Of a stretch of 64,000 nt of DNA, positions 1-10,817 are shown piece after piece (position 1 is the first letter of the stretch; each line of letters begins with the position of its first letter). The notes beneath the pieces were generated by a model. It did no database searches. It saw nothing but the letters and a program-made list of their open reading frames with translations, and was not told the origin of the DNA. A program made the position numbers and the translations under genes. The stretch comes from Salinicola lusitanus (lineage in GTDB: Bacteria; Pseudomonadota; Gammaproteobacteria; Pseudomonadales; Halomonadaceae), in the NCBI RefSeq assembly GCF_003206045.1, contig NZ_PZJM01000003.1:505778-569777 (forward strand). The letters run 5' to 3'.

Positions 1-126
1 CCGCTCAACGCCTGGCTCGGCTGGCAGACGCTCAACCTCCTGCTGCTGCCGCTGGTCGTGGTGCTGATGGCGGTGGGTCTCGGCGTGCCCCGCCTGCAAC
101 GACCACTCATTGCCAGCGGTGATTGA
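1..126 (+). CDS. C-terminal end of a membrane protein (partial)
   Basis: Frame 1 is open from the first base of the window to a TGA at 124-126, giving 41 residues. The peptide is strongly hydrophobic (a leucine/valine-rich stretch of about 20 residues) and ends in a short polar tail, as at the last transmembrane helix of a transporter such as an MFS permease. The start and the rest of the gene lie outside the window, so the family cannot be fixed. It runs convergently toward the symporter gene, with a hairpin between them. Confidence 0.5.
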   Translation, partial: PLNAWLGWQTLNLLLLPLVVVLMAVGLGVPRLQRPLIASGD

Positions 127-248
127 TCGATCACCGTCTGACGGTGATTGGTGACCAGGCATGCGCGGTGATCGCAGCCAAGAGGGGGGAGCGTCTTGCC
201 ATCGCCATCGCGCCCGGCTGGCGTTGATCCCGGCCTTTCAGCCGCCGC

Positions 249-285
249 ACAGGACGAGCCCGGCACAGCGCCGGGCTCGTCCTGT
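249..285. terminator. Strong hairpin between convergent genes
   Basis: A perfect 15-bp inverted repeat (ACAGGACGAGCCCGG and its complement) with a 7-nt loop lies between two convergent genes. There is no T-run on either side, so it is a terminator-like stem rather than a classical intrinsic terminator. It could serve both strands. Confidence 0.6.
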
Positions 286-309
286 CGTCACGCCTGCCGC
301 TGACTCATC

Positions 310-1776
310 TCAGCGCCGCCTGGCGGTCTCCATGAACTCGTCGGCCCGCTCGCGATTGGCCCGGGTCACCAGGCTGACCGCCACGAACAGCACCACCGCG
401 ACCGGCAGCGCCCAGATCCCCGCCGGCAGCCCCAGCGGTTTGACACCGCTCAGGTAGAGATAGATGACGACCAGGCCGCCGCCGACGATGCTCGCAAGCG
501 CCCCGACCGCCGTACCGCGCTGCCAGTAGAAGGCCCCGATGATCGCCGGCACGATCACCACCAGCCCCGTCGAGGCCGCCACGGAGAGCACCGCAATCAG
601 GTTGAGTTGCAGCTCAGCGAACAGGAAGGCGAGGATCGCGATGATCGGCAACACCCACTTGCCCACCTTGAGCTGCCTGGACTCGCTGGCATCGATAACG
701 ACATTGGCATAGACGTCCCTCGACAGCATCGAGGAGAGCGTCAGCATGATCGAGTCGATGGTCGAGACCGCAGCGGCCAGAATCCCCACCATGACGATCA
801 CGCCGAGCACGGGCGGCACATGTTCGGAAGCCAGCAGCGTCGGCGTTGCCAGATCCGACTTGGCCAGATCGGGGAATGCCACCAGCGCCGAGAAGCCCCA
901 CAGCACCGAGACCACGGTGTAGATGAAGCCGAAGATCAGAAAGCCGATCAGCATCTGGCGCATCGACTTGAGCGATGACGGCATGAACAGACGCTGGCTG
1001 ACCTGGGGGTTGGAGAGGCTGAAGAAGAACCAGGGGATGGTCAGCCCCAGGAAAGTGGTGAAACTGAACAGGCCGGGGCCGGGTACGCTGAGAGAAGCCG
1101 GGTGCTCGCTGGCCAGCGTGTCGAACAGTTCCGAAAAGCCGCCGAGCGAATGGACCACGAGAAGCGCCACCAGCGTCGAGGCGACGATCATGAACAACGC
1201 CTGCAGCGAATCGGTCCACATCACCGAACGGATCCCGGCAATGTAGGAAAACAGGATCGCCAGCAGCGTCGACACGATCACACCGGTGGTGAACGAGATC
1301 GCCCCGCCGCTCATGCCCGCCAGCAGGTAGCCGACGCCAGCCAGTTGCACCGCGGCGTAAGGGATCAGAAACACGCAGCTGGCGACGGCGGTCGCCACCG
1401 CGACTTTCCCGTTGCCATAGCGATGACCCAGCATCTCGCTCGGCGTGACGAAACCGAAGCGCTTGCCCACCGCCCAGAACCGGGGCCCGAAGATTGCCAC
1501 CAGCGAAACGCCGGCGAAGTAGACGATCTCGAACCCGAACGCCCCGACGCCGCCGGCATAGGTGAGTCCCGCCAGCCCCACCATCATGAACGCACTGTAG
1601 GTCGTGGCGCTGTAGCTGAGCGCCGAGACAAAGCCATTCATCTGGCGATTGCCGAGAAAGTAGCCGGACATGTCGACGCCCTTGCCGTTGGTCGCCTCGC
1701 CCCGCGACAGGTAGGCGACCACCACGGCCACCACGAGATAGATGAGGACCGCTCCCCAGATCAGATTGGTACTCAT
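310..1776 (-). CDS. Sodium:solute symporter (SSS family)
   Basis: The 488-residue protein has about 13 hydrophobic segments and the SSS-family layout, starting in a first helix after a very short N-terminus, with a GYFLGNRQMNG-type motif after helix 1. The family couples uptake of organic solutes to Na+. It is the last gene of a minus-strand run nicA - cytochrome/pseudo-molybdenum subunit - small membrane protein - symporter, and only 3 bp separate it from the small membrane gene. This context suggests uptake of nicotinate or another substrate of the dehydrogenase, but the substrate cannot be read from sequence. The family call is firm; the role is inferred. Confidence 0.85.
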   Translation of the reverse strand: MSTNLIWGAVLIYLVVAVVVAYLSRGEATNGKGVDMSGYFLGNRQMNGFVSALSYSATTYSAFMMVGLAGLTYAGGVGAFGFEIVYFAGVSLVAIFGPRFWAVGKRFGFVTPSEMLGHRYGNGKVAVATAVASCVFLIPYAAVQLAGVGYLLAGMSGGAISFTTGVIVSTLLAILFSYIAGIRSVMWTDSLQALFMIVASTLVALLVVHSLGGFSELFDTLASEHPASLSVPGPGLFSFTTFLGLTIPWFFFSLSNPQVSQRLFMPSSLKSMRQMLIGFLIFGFIYTVVSVLWGFSALVAFPDLAKSDLATPTLLASEHVPPVLGVIVMVGILAAAVSTIDSIMLTLSSMLSRDVYANVVIDASESRQLKVGKWVLPIIAILAFLFAELQLNLIAVLSVAASTGLVVIVPAIIGAFYWQRGTAVGALASIVGGGLVVIYLYLSGVKPLGLPAGIWALPVAVVLFVAVSLVTRANRERADEFMETARRR

Positions 1777-1779
1777 GGT

Positions 1780-1968
1780 TCAGTTCCCCGACTCGTCCTT
1801 GAAACCCTGGGTGATCATGATGTTGGCGACGATGACCAGGACGCCGACGACAAACCAGAACAGACAGCTGCCGTACCAGGCCTGCACCTGTCCGAGCAGA
1901 CCGTAGGGCACCACGTAACACGAAAGGACCAGCGCCCAGACGAGCCAGATCCAGCGGCGAGAATTCAT
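1780..1968 (-). CDS. Small two-helix membrane protein paired with the SSS symporter
   Basis: The 62-residue protein has two hydrophobic segments and ends in a short polar tail. It lies 3 bp upstream of the symporter gene. Small membrane partners encoded immediately before SSS transporters are common (the YhdT/PanF arrangement is an example), so it is probably an accessory subunit or assembly partner. No catalytic motif is visible. The start ATG at 1968 is preceded by AGGAG (rc of 1975-1979). Confidence 0.7.
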   Translation of the reverse strand: MNSRRWIWLVWALVLSCYVVPYGLLGQVQAWYGSCLFWFVVGVLVIVANIMITQGFKDESGN

Positions 1969-2093
1969 TGCGTCACTCCTTTATTGTTGCCGTTGTCATC
2001 GAAATCGCTGCTATCGAAACCGTTGTTGTCGAGACACGCGTTACCGCCCCGCGTTGGCGAGATCCGCTATCGAGCCGATGCCGCCAGCGTCGC

Positions 2094-5075
2094 TCATGGC
2101 GACGACGCACCGCGCAGCTCGCCGATTGTTGTTGAAAGATGTTCCCAGGCCGGCTGGTCTGGGGCGAAACGCGCGCGCAGGTAACTCACCAAGGCGGTGA
2201 GCTGGCTGTCGCTGAAGTCGGTACGGAACCCGGGCATCTCGCCAGCGCTTCCCGCGCTCGAACCGGGCGCCACGACGCCGTCGAGGATGGCCTGAATGAC
2301 ATTGTCCGGGCGCGCGCTGTGAAGGTTGGTGTTGAGCGCCAGCGAGGTCTCCGCCCGGGAATAGACCGGCATGTCGCCGCCTTCGTGACACGAAGCACAA
2401 GCGCCATTGTAGAGTCGCTCTCCGGCATCGAACCCCGGCGGCGTGGCGGTCGAGAGGGCCAGACGATGGTCGGCGATCTCGGAGGCCTGCGCGGCATCGA
2501 CCGCGCTCGGCATGAACGACGCCACGTAATGCGCGATGGCGCGCACATCGCTCTCCGGCAACTCGCCCAGCCCCGCCACCACCGGCGCCATCGGCCCGGC
2601 GGCAACCCCATGGTGCGCCGCCCGGCCGGTGCGGAGATAATCGTACAGCGCGGCTTCGCTCCACGGCACCGGGGCCTTCGACAGTTGACTCAACGCCGGC
2701 GCCTCCCAGCCGTCGACCAGCGCGCCGGCAAAATGGTCATCGCCGCGCTTCTCCGCCCCTAGCGCATTACGCGGCGAATGGCAGGCGCTGCAATGCCCAG
2801 CACCTTCGGCCAGATAGGCGCCGCGATTCCACAGTGCGCTCCGCGTCGGGTCCGGCGTGAAGGGTTTGGCGTCGTGATACAACAGGTTCCAGCCCGCCAT
2901 CAGTCCGCGGATATTGAAAGGAAAACGCATCTGATTGTCCACGGCAGGCGACGCCACCGCCGGTTGCGCCATCAGGTACGCATACAGCGATTGGAGGTCG
3001 GTGTCGCTCAGCTTGGCAAACGCCGTATAGGGGAAGGCCGGGTAGAGATGGCTACCGTCGCGGCTGATGCCGTGACGCATGGCGCGCGCGAAGGCCGCAT
3101 ACGGCCAGCGGCCGATACCGGTCAACTCGTCGGGCGTGATATTGGTGCTGTAGACGGTTCCGAACGGGGTCTCGAAGGCGCGTCCCCCCACGTTGGTCGC
3201 GCCACCTTCGCTGGCGGTGTGGCAAACCGCACAGTCGCCGGCCTCGGCGACCAGCCGCCCGCGTTCGATGGTCGCCTGGGAGTAGAGATTCGCGGCGGGG
3301 CGTGGCACCGGGTCGATCGCCGCCTTCCATGGCAACCCCACCGCCGCCGCGCCGCCGAGCGAGATCAGCGACGCGGTGGCGGCGCCCACCCAGCGCCAGC
3401 GCCGCCTACCCACGGATGACGCCGCCCTGGCGCCTCGAGCATCGCCGCCGGTCGACTCACGCAGCCCGGCGCGAATGCGCGCTGCCGTGAAAGGCGGCTC
3501 GCGAAAACGCTGCCCGGTGGCGTCGAACAGCGCATTGGCGATCGCTGCCGTGCCCGGGGCCAGCGTCTGCGCGCTGAGACGCAGAGGCATCGTGACCGGG
3601 CTGTCGGCGGTGCCGTTCGGGGCCAGGGCATCCGGCACGCGCGCCGGCAAGGCATGGCCGCCGGCATCCAGTGTCAGCGCATCGATGGCCGGTAGCGTCG
3701 GAGGTGACGCATCGGCAAGCTCGCCCCACTCGTCGATGCCGTCAGCGTGGCGCAGCAGCAGCGTCGACTCGGGTAGCAGTTGCCGACGCAGCGCCGCGGC
3801 CAGCGCCGCCCTGTCGACCGGCTCGCCGGCGTCCTGCCCCACCACCATGCGGGTCAACTGAACGCTCCCCGTCACCGGATCGACGCTGACATCGGCGATC
3901 CAGGCGGAACGGGTGCCACTCTCCCACTCCCCCTTGGCATCCGGCAGGTGACAGTAGGCGAATCCTCGACCCGTCAGCAGCCCGACGCCGCCCTCGACGG
4001 GATCGGGCGTCGGCTTCGGGTGCCAGGCCGCGCGCTGGCGGACGGCCTCGATCAGCGCCTGGCCGCGGCGATCATCGAGGTGCCGCAGCCGCAGATCGAG
4101 CGGATCGCTCGCCTGTTGCCGGCTCCACTCATCGAGGAACGACTCTTCGGCGAAGACACGCACACGATCGCTTGCCCTGCCGCTCTCGTCGCCCTCTCGA
4201 ACGGGATTGGCACGCCGATAAGGCGAGCGTGCCGGCCGGCCGGCCGGCGCTCCGGCGGGCTCGGTGAGCCCAGTCAGCAGCAGCGCCATGGCCGGCGCGG
4301 GTCTCGCCGCCCCGTACCCCAGTGCCAGCGCATCCAGTGTGTGCCCACCACTGGCCGCCACGTCCCACGTCTCGGCCAGGCCCAGCGCGTCGACGTCACG
4401 CTGATAGTCGGCATCCAGCCAGATCGCGACCGGCGCCCCGACCTGCCGCGACACCAGCGCCGCGTCTGCGGCGGCATCGTCACAGGCGAGACGACCCAGG
4501 CTTGTCTCCTCCTGATCGCTGCGCTCGCTGGAGAAATCGATCGCGGCCGGCGCCAGCGAAAGCAGTGCCGCGAGATCACCACGCAGGGCTTCGGGCGTGG
4601 CGGTGTCGACCCACAGGCTGGCCCGGGCCGGGGAGACATCGGCAATCACCCAGCCGGCACGCTCCCCCCAACGCAGGCGATTGGGCCAACCGTAGCGCCG
4701 GACCATGCCGTCCGTCCGTCGGCGATTGACCACCGCCCCGCGCCCGTCCGATCGCTCGCTACCCACGCCGAGGTGGTCGTCCCACAGCGGTGGTGGCGTC
4801 CAGTGCAGGCGCAGGCGCCGGGCTGCCTGTCGCGCCAGCTCAGGATCGGCCGCCACCACCGCCACGAAATTGGCGATCTCGACCACGGTGGTGAAGGTGG
4901 CCCACTCGCCCAGCGAGGCGTGATCGATATCCAGCAGTCTCGAACAGCCGAAGCGGCCCTCGTGAAACGCGACGTCGGGGGGCCGGACGACCACGGCATA
5001 GCGAAGGAGACCGGGAAGCGCGTCGAAATCGCCGGGGAGCGGGGGGCGGTCGACGGACGAGGCCGGCACACTCAT
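2094..5075 (-). CDS. Triheme cytochrome c with an N-terminal degenerate molybdopterin domain (NicB-like electron-transfer subunit)
   Basis: The protein has 993 residues. Residues about 20-540 align by eye with the molybdenum subunit encoded at 19463-21718, for example FAEESFLDEW vs FAHESFIDEL, MVVGQDAG vs LMVGQDAG, and ALFDATGQRFREPPFT vs ALFDATGVRFREPPFT. The first ~200 residues of that domain are missing and the active-site GVGE glutamate motif is absent (the equivalent stretch reads QTLAPGTAAI). A single hydrophobic segment at about 562-582, preceded by RRRW, suggests a membrane anchor with the N-terminus in the cytoplasm. Three CXXCH heme sites follow at 615-619, 762-766 and 893-897, as in the C-terminal half of nicotinate dehydrogenase NicB. 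The start overlaps the nicA stop (ATGA), so translation is probably coupled; an upstream in-frame ATG at 5165 lies inside nicA and is not preferred. Likely role: pass electrons from the hydroxylase to the respiratory chain. Confidence 0.85.
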   Translation of the reverse strand: MSVPASSVDRPPLPGDFDALPGLLRYAVVVRPPDVAFHEGRFGCSRLLDIDHASLGEWATFTTVVEIANFVAVVAADPELARQAARRLRLHWTPPPLWDDHLGVGSERSDGRGAVVNRRRTDGMVRRYGWPNRLRWGERAGWVIADVSPARASLWVDTATPEALRGDLAALLSLAPAAIDFSSERSDQEETSLGRLACDDAAADAALVSRQVGAPVAIWLDADYQRDVDALGLAETWDVAASGGHTLDALALGYGAARPAPAMALLLTGLTEPAGAPAGRPARSPYRRANPVREGDESGRASDRVRVFAEESFLDEWSRQQASDPLDLRLRHLDDRRGQALIEAVRQRAAWHPKPTPDPVEGGVGLLTGRGFAYCHLPDAKGEWESGTRSAWIADVSVDPVTGSVQLTRMVVGQDAGEPVDRAALAAALRRQLLPESTLLLRHADGIDEWGELADASPPTLPAIDALTLDAGGHALPARVPDALAPNGTADSPVTMPLRLSAQTLAPGTAAIANALFDATGQRFREPPFTAARIRAGLRESTGGDARGARAASSVGRRRWRWVGAATASLISLGGAAAVGLPWKAAIDPVPRPAANLYSQATIERGRLVAEAGDCAVCHTASEGGATNVGGRAFETPFGTVYSTNITPDELTGIGRWPYAAFARAMRHGISRDGSHLYPAFPYTAFAKLSDTDLQSLYAYLMAQPAVASPAVDNQMRFPFNIRGLMAGWNLLYHDAKPFTPDPTRSALWNRGAYLAEGAGHCSACHSPRNALGAEKRGDDHFAGALVDGWEAPALSQLSKAPVPWSEAALYDYLRTGRAAHHGVAAGPMAPVVAGLGELPESDVRAIAHYVASFMPSAVDAAQASEIADHRLALSTATPPGFDAGERLYNGACASCHEGGDMPVYSRAETSLALNTNLHSARPDNVIQAILDGVVAPGSSAGSAGEMPGFRTDFSDSQLTALVSYLRARFAPDQPAWEHLSTTIGELRGASSP

Positions 5076-5566
5076 TCGCTGCCCCCCGGCGCCACGCCGG
5101 CGGCATCGAGTTCGGCCGCCAGGGTGGCAGCTTCGAGAATCTCGACATGGGTTCCGCAACGGCAAAGATTGTATTTGAGCGCGCCGACGATCTGGTCAGG
5201 TGACGGCTGCGCGCAGTGATTGAGCAGCCCCCGCACCGTCATGATCATGCCATTGAGACAGTAGCCGCACTGGGCCGCCTGACATTCGATGAACGCGGTC
5301 TGCACCGGATCGAGCCGGCCCGACGCGCCCAGGCCCTCGAGCGTGACGACGTCGCGGCCGGCCACGGCCCCCAGGGAGATCACGCAGGAGCGGGCAACAC
5401 GACCCTCGACCAGTACGCTGCAGGCCCCGCACTGACCCAGACCGCAACCGTACTTGGGGCCATTGAGACAGAGGTCGTTGCGCAGAACCTGAAGTAGCGG
5501 GGTCGCGGGATCGAGCGGCAGGTGCCGCACTTGGCCATTGACCCGCAAATCGATGCTGTCCGTCAT
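5072..5566 (-). CDS. nicA: Nicotinate dehydrogenase small subunit, 2x[2Fe-2S]
   Basis: The 164-residue protein has the two [2Fe-2S] domains of the xanthine-oxidase family: a plant-ferredoxin type site (Cys41, Cys46, Cys49, Cys61) and the alpha-helical C-terminal site (Cys100, Cys103, Cys135, Cys137, in CGYC and CRC contexts). Its length matches NicA/IorA/CoxS small subunits. It relays electrons from the molybdenum centre during hydroxylation of nicotinate at C6. The nicotinate assignment rests on the divergently transcribed nicC and the whole nic set; the fold alone would also fit an aldehyde or isoquinoline oxidoreductase. It overlaps the next gene by 4 bp. Confidence 0.85.
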   Translation of the reverse strand: MTDSIDLRVNGQVRHLPLDPATPLLQVLRNDLCLNGPKYGCGLGQCGACSVLVEGRVARSCVISLGAVAGRDVVTLEGLGASGRLDPVQTAFIECQAAQCGYCLNGMIMTVRGLLNHCAQPSPDQIVGALKYNLCRCGTHVEILEAATLAAELDAAGVAPGGSE

Positions 5567-7174
<1,608 letters not shown>

Positions 7175-7289
7175 TGCATTGCCAAACGGCCACGGCCCGG
7201 GCGGCCGGCAGTCACAGCCGAGACGCCGGAACGCCGCTCGCTGGCCGGCGTATCGACGCCTCCCAGACGTCCACGAGGAAAGACCCGAC

Positions 7290-8105
7290 ATGAGCACTTA
7301 TCTCTACGGCGCCAATGTCCATGCCAACGGCATTCGTCAGCACTATCTGCGTTTCGGCGGCGAACGCGCTGCGATCGGCCAGCCGCTGGTGCTGATTCCC
7401 GGCATCACCAGCCCGGCGATCACCTGGGCTTTCGTGGCCGAGCGTCTGGGCGAGAATTTCGATACCTACGTTCTCGACGTGCGTGGCCGAGGCCTCTCGT
7501 CGACCGGCCCGGAACTCGCCTATGACACCGATACCTGCGCCGCCGACGCCACTGCTTTCATTGCCGCGCTGGGGCTCGAGAACGTCATTCTGGCGGGTCA
7601 TTCGATGGGTGCCCGCTTCGCGATCCGCGCCGCCAGCCGCGGCGTGCCGACGCTCGACAAGCTGGTACTGATCGATCCCCCGGTCTCCGGGCCAGGCCGA
7701 CGCGAGTACCCCAGCAAACTGCCGTGGTACGTCGACTCCATTCGCGACTGCATCAAGGGCTGCGACCTGGAGACGATGCGCCAGTACTGCCCGACGTGGA
7801 GCGACGACCAGCTAGCGCTGCGAGCGGAGTGGCTGCATACCTGCTTCGAGCCGGCCATCGTGCAGGCCTTCGAGGAGTTTCATACGGTCGATATCCATCA
7901 GGACCTGTCTGCAATCACGGTGCCGACGCTGCTGATCTGCGCGGGCAGAGGTGGCGTCATCCAGCCGCCCGACCAGCAGGAGATCCGCCAACGATTGCCG
8001 GCGATCCGGATAACCACGGCGCAGGATGCCGGCCACATGATCCCGTGGGATGACTTCGAGGGGTTCTTCGCCGCCTTCGAGGATTTTCTGGGCCGCAGGC
8101 TCTGA
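7290..8105 (+). CDS. nicD: N-formylmaleamate deformylase (alpha/beta hydrolase)
   Basis: The 271-residue alpha/beta hydrolase converts N-formylmaleamate to maleamate and formate. The N-terminus YLYGANVHANGIRQHYLR and the nucleophile elbow GHSMGAR (Ser105) followed later by DAGHMIPWDDFEGFF match NicD closely. The start is placed at the ATG at 7290, preceded by GAGGAA; a longer in-frame start at 7179 would add 37 residues unlike the family. It lies 115 bp after nicC. Confidence 0.94.
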   Translation: MSTYLYGANVHANGIRQHYLRFGGERAAIGQPLVLIPGITSPAITWAFVAERLGENFDTYVLDVRGRGLSSTGPELAYDTDTCAADATAFIAALGLENVILAGHSMGARFAIRAASRGVPTLDKLVLIDPPVSGPGRREYPSKLPWYVDSIRDCIKGCDLETMRQYCPTWSDDQLALRAEWLHTCFEPAIVQAFEEFHTVDIHQDLSAITVPTLLICAGRGGVIQPPDQQEIRQRLPAIRITTAQDAGHMIPWDDFEGFFAAFEDFLGRRL

Positions 8106-8290
8106 CGGCATCGATAGTCCGATAGAGACGGCACAACGGCAAAGAGATCATCAACACCACTGCCAACGAGGATCCGGTGCCGCCATGAATGCTGTGGCGA
8201 CATCGACGAAGACCGCCCCCGCGGCGGTCGGCCCGGCGATCGCATCAGACAGACGATGACAACCAGCAACAACAACGATCGGGAATCGCT

Positions 8291-9601
8291 ATGTCCACCC
8301 TCTCCTCGGTGGCCGGCACTGCAGAGGTGTCGCCACACGACGAACTCTACCGACGCGTGATCTGGCGGCTGATACCGCTGTTGGGATTGTGCTACCTGAC
8401 GGCCTATCTCGATCGGATCAACATCGGCTTCGCCAAGCTGCAGATGGCCGAACAGCTGTCGTTCAGCGAGACCGCCTACGGTCTCGGCGCCGGGCTGTTC
8501 TTCGTCGGCTACATCCTGTTCGAAGTGCCCAGCAACCTGGTGCTGGAGAAGGTCGGGGCGAGGCTCTGGCTCGCCCGCATCATGATCAGTTGGGGCATCC
8601 TCTCCGGCCTGACGATGCTGGTGACCCAGGCCTGGCAGTTCTATCTGCTGCGCTTTCTGCTGGGCGCGGCGGAGGCCGGATTCCTGCCCGGGGTGCTGTT
8701 CTATCTCACCGGCTGGTTCCCCTCCTGGCGCCGCGCCCGCATCATCGCCCTGTTCATGATCGGCCTGCCGCTCTCCAGTCTCGTCGGCGGGCCGCTCTCC
8801 GGCGCCATCATGACCTTTGCCGACGGCTGGCACGGACTGTTCGGCTGGCAATGGCTATTCCTGCTGGAGGCGATTCCCACGGTCATTCTCGGGCTGGTCC
8901 TGCTGGTGGCACTGCCCGACAGCCCGCGTCAGGCCAAGTGGCTGAATACCGACGAGCGGCAGGCGCTGGAATCGGAGCTTGCCCGCGACAGCGCCGCCAA
9001 CCCGAGTCGGCAGACCACTTTTCGCGACGGCTTCTTCAACCTGAAGGTGTGGATGCTGGGCGGCATCGATTTCGCCATCCTGCTGAGTGCCTACGCCATC
9101 GGCTTCTGGCTGCCGACCTTCATTCACAACGCCGGCGTCGGCGACAGCTCGACCATCGGCTGGCTGACCTCGATACCCAGCCTGGCGGGACTGGTCGGGA
9201 TGCTGCTGGTCGGCTTCAGTTCCGACCGCCATCGCGAACGCCGCTGGCATATCATCGTGCCGTTTCTGATCGGCGCGGCGGCGATGTCGCTGAGCACGCT
9301 ATTCGCCCACAACGCCGTGGCGACCGTGACCGTATTCGCCATCGCATCGGGCGCGATCATGGGCGCGATTCCGGTCTTTTTCAGCCTGCCGGCGACCTTT
9401 CTCAAGGGACAGGCGGCGGCGACCGGATTCGCGCTTGCCTGTTCGCTGGCCAATATCGCGGGCCTGGTCAGCAATTCGCTGATGGGCTGGATTCTGGATC
9501 TCACGGGGAGCAGTGCAATCGCCCTGCTCTGCTTCGCGGCGGCCCTGCTGTTGGGATGCCTGCTGGTCCTGGCCTTGCCCGGCCATCAGGTCAACCGCTG
9601 A
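8291..9601 (+). CDS. nicT: MFS transporter, ACS family (nicotinate-type)
   Basis: The 436-residue protein has twelve predicted membrane segments and hallmarks of the anion:cation symporter branch of MFS: YLDRINIGFAKLQM in the first loop, LGAGLFFVGYILFEVPSNL, and EAGFLPG. Position directly after nicD parallels nicT in the Pseudomonas nic cluster, so uptake of nicotinate or 6-hydroxynicotinate is the likely function. The ATG at 8291 gives the usual N-terminus before helix 1; the frame is open further upstream to 8189, but that extension is arginine-rich and unlike the family. Confidence 0.85.
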   Translation: MSTLSSVAGTAEVSPHDELYRRVIWRLIPLLGLCYLTAYLDRINIGFAKLQMAEQLSFSETAYGLGAGLFFVGYILFEVPSNLVLEKVGARLWLARIMISWGILSGLTMLVTQAWQFYLLRFLLGAAEAGFLPGVLFYLTGWFPSWRRARIIALFMIGLPLSSLVGGPLSGAIMTFADGWHGLFGWQWLFLLEAIPTVILGLVLLVALPDSPRQAKWLNTDERQALESELARDSAANPSRQTTFRDGFFNLKVWMLGGIDFAILLSAYAIGFWLPTFIHNAGVGDSSTIGWLTSIPSLAGLVGMLLVGFSSDRHRERRWHIIVPFLIGAAAMSLSTLFAHNAVATVTVFAIASGAIMGAIPVFFSLPATFLKGQAAATGFALACSLANIAGLVSNSLMGWILDLTGSSAIALLCFAAALLLGCLLVLALPGHQVNR

Positions 9602-9739
9602 GCCGCGCCTTGTCACCATCGCCAACAGGAGCCGAAGCCCCACCCAATCCACGACAACCTTGATTACACTCATCGACCTCGTAGCGCGTCGGAAGCCCGT
9701 TTCTCGAACAACACAACGACAAATCTGGAGAACAGAGCA

Positions 9740-10726
9740 ATGATCAAGCAACTCATCACCGCTGGCGTGATCGTCACCAGCCTCGGGCTCGGCTTGTCGG
9801 CCCAGGCCGAGCCGCTCAACGAAAACCTGTGCGGTGGCAGTCCGAATGGCCTGTGGCAGCTGCTGGGTGTCGGCATGGACGGCGTGCTCAAGGCCGAGAA
9901 TCCGAATTCCAGCGTCACCTACCAGACCTCGTCCGGCGGCTTTGCCAACATCATCCAGATGCAGGGCGATACCTGTGACCTCGCCATCGTCCACGCTGGC
10001 GAAGCGATGAAGGCGATCTCCGGCGAGCCGCCATTCCCCAAGGCAGTGAACAACTTCCGGGCGATCGGCGTGCTGTACAACTGGGCCCCGATGCAGTGGG
10101 TCCTGACCCAGGACTTCTCCGATGAGTACGGCATCCACTCGCTGCAGGATATCGCCGACAAGAAGCCACCGCTGAGGCTGGTGCTCAATCGCAAGGGCAT
10201 TCTCCCCTCGATGGTCGGAGAATCGTCTCTCGAAGCGCTCGGCGTGACCCCGGACGACATCGAGTCCTGGGGGGGCAGCGTGGTCTACCAGGGTTCCGCG
10301 GTCGCCACCGAGCTGGTCCAGAACCGTCGCGCCGACATGTGGGCCAACGAGACCTTCGTTGGCAGCAGCGCGATCAGTGGCATGGCGGAAAATCGCCCGA
10401 TGACCCTGCTGGCAGTGCCGGATAGCGTGATCAAGGCCATGGAGGAGGAGTACGGCGACAAGCCCTATACCGTACCGGCCGATGCCTATACCTGGCTCGA
10501 TCATCCGGTTCAGACGCATACCGCCGCGGCCATGCTGGTGGCGCCGGCCACGATGGCCGACGATGAGACCTACCGCATCACCAAGGATCTGATCGAACAC
10601 ATCGACGTCATGCAGGGGGTGCACCCGGCGATGAAGCAGCTCACACCCGAGACCCTGCTCGAGCAGTCGGTGGTCGAGCTGCACCCCGGCGCCAAGCGCG
10701 CTTACGAGGAGGCGGGTCTACTCTAG
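9740..10726 (+). CDS. TAXI-family TRAP transporter solute receptor
   Basis: The 328-residue periplasmic binding protein has a clear signal peptide (cleavage near residue 23, after SAQA). The SGGFANIIQMQGDTCDLAI region fits the TAXI class of TRAP receptors, and the fused TRAP permease follows 91 bp downstream. A GGAG motif precedes the ATG. The ligand is unknown; the location between nicT and nicE suggests nicotinate, a derivative, or a dicarboxylate. Receptor class is well supported, ligand is inference. Confidence 0.85.
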   Translation: MIKQLITAGVIVTSLGLGLSAQAEPLNENLCGGSPNGLWQLLGVGMDGVLKAENPNSSVTYQTSSGGFANIIQMQGDTCDLAIVHAGEAMKAISGEPPFPKAVNNFRAIGVLYNWAPMQWVLTQDFSDEYGIHSLQDIADKKPPLRLVLNRKGILPSMVGESSLEALGVTPDDIESWGGSVVYQGSAVATELVQNRRADMWANETFVGSSAISGMAENRPMTLLAVPDSVIKAMEEEYGDKPYTVPADAYTWLDHPVQTHTAAAMLVAPATMADDETYRITKDLIEHIDVMQGVHPAMKQLTPETLLEQSVVELHPGAKRAYEEAGLL

Positions 10727-10817
10727 GTCCGCGCGGCGCCGGAAGCCTCGGTGACCGGCGCCGGCGAGCCCGCTCAGCCCACTCGACCTCACGACACCAC
10801 TCTCATGGGACGACAAC

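Noticed and set aside
614..1921. 435-codon open frame overlapping the SSS symporter in another frame
   Set aside because: Its translation is Arg/Gly/His-rich low-complexity, typical of GC-rich shadow frames, whereas the symporter frame gives a full family match.
3780..5219. 479-codon plus-strand open frame antisense to the cytochrome/pseudo-Mo gene
   Set aside because: No recognisable domain and arginine-rich composition; the minus strand frame has heme motifs and Mo-domain blocks.
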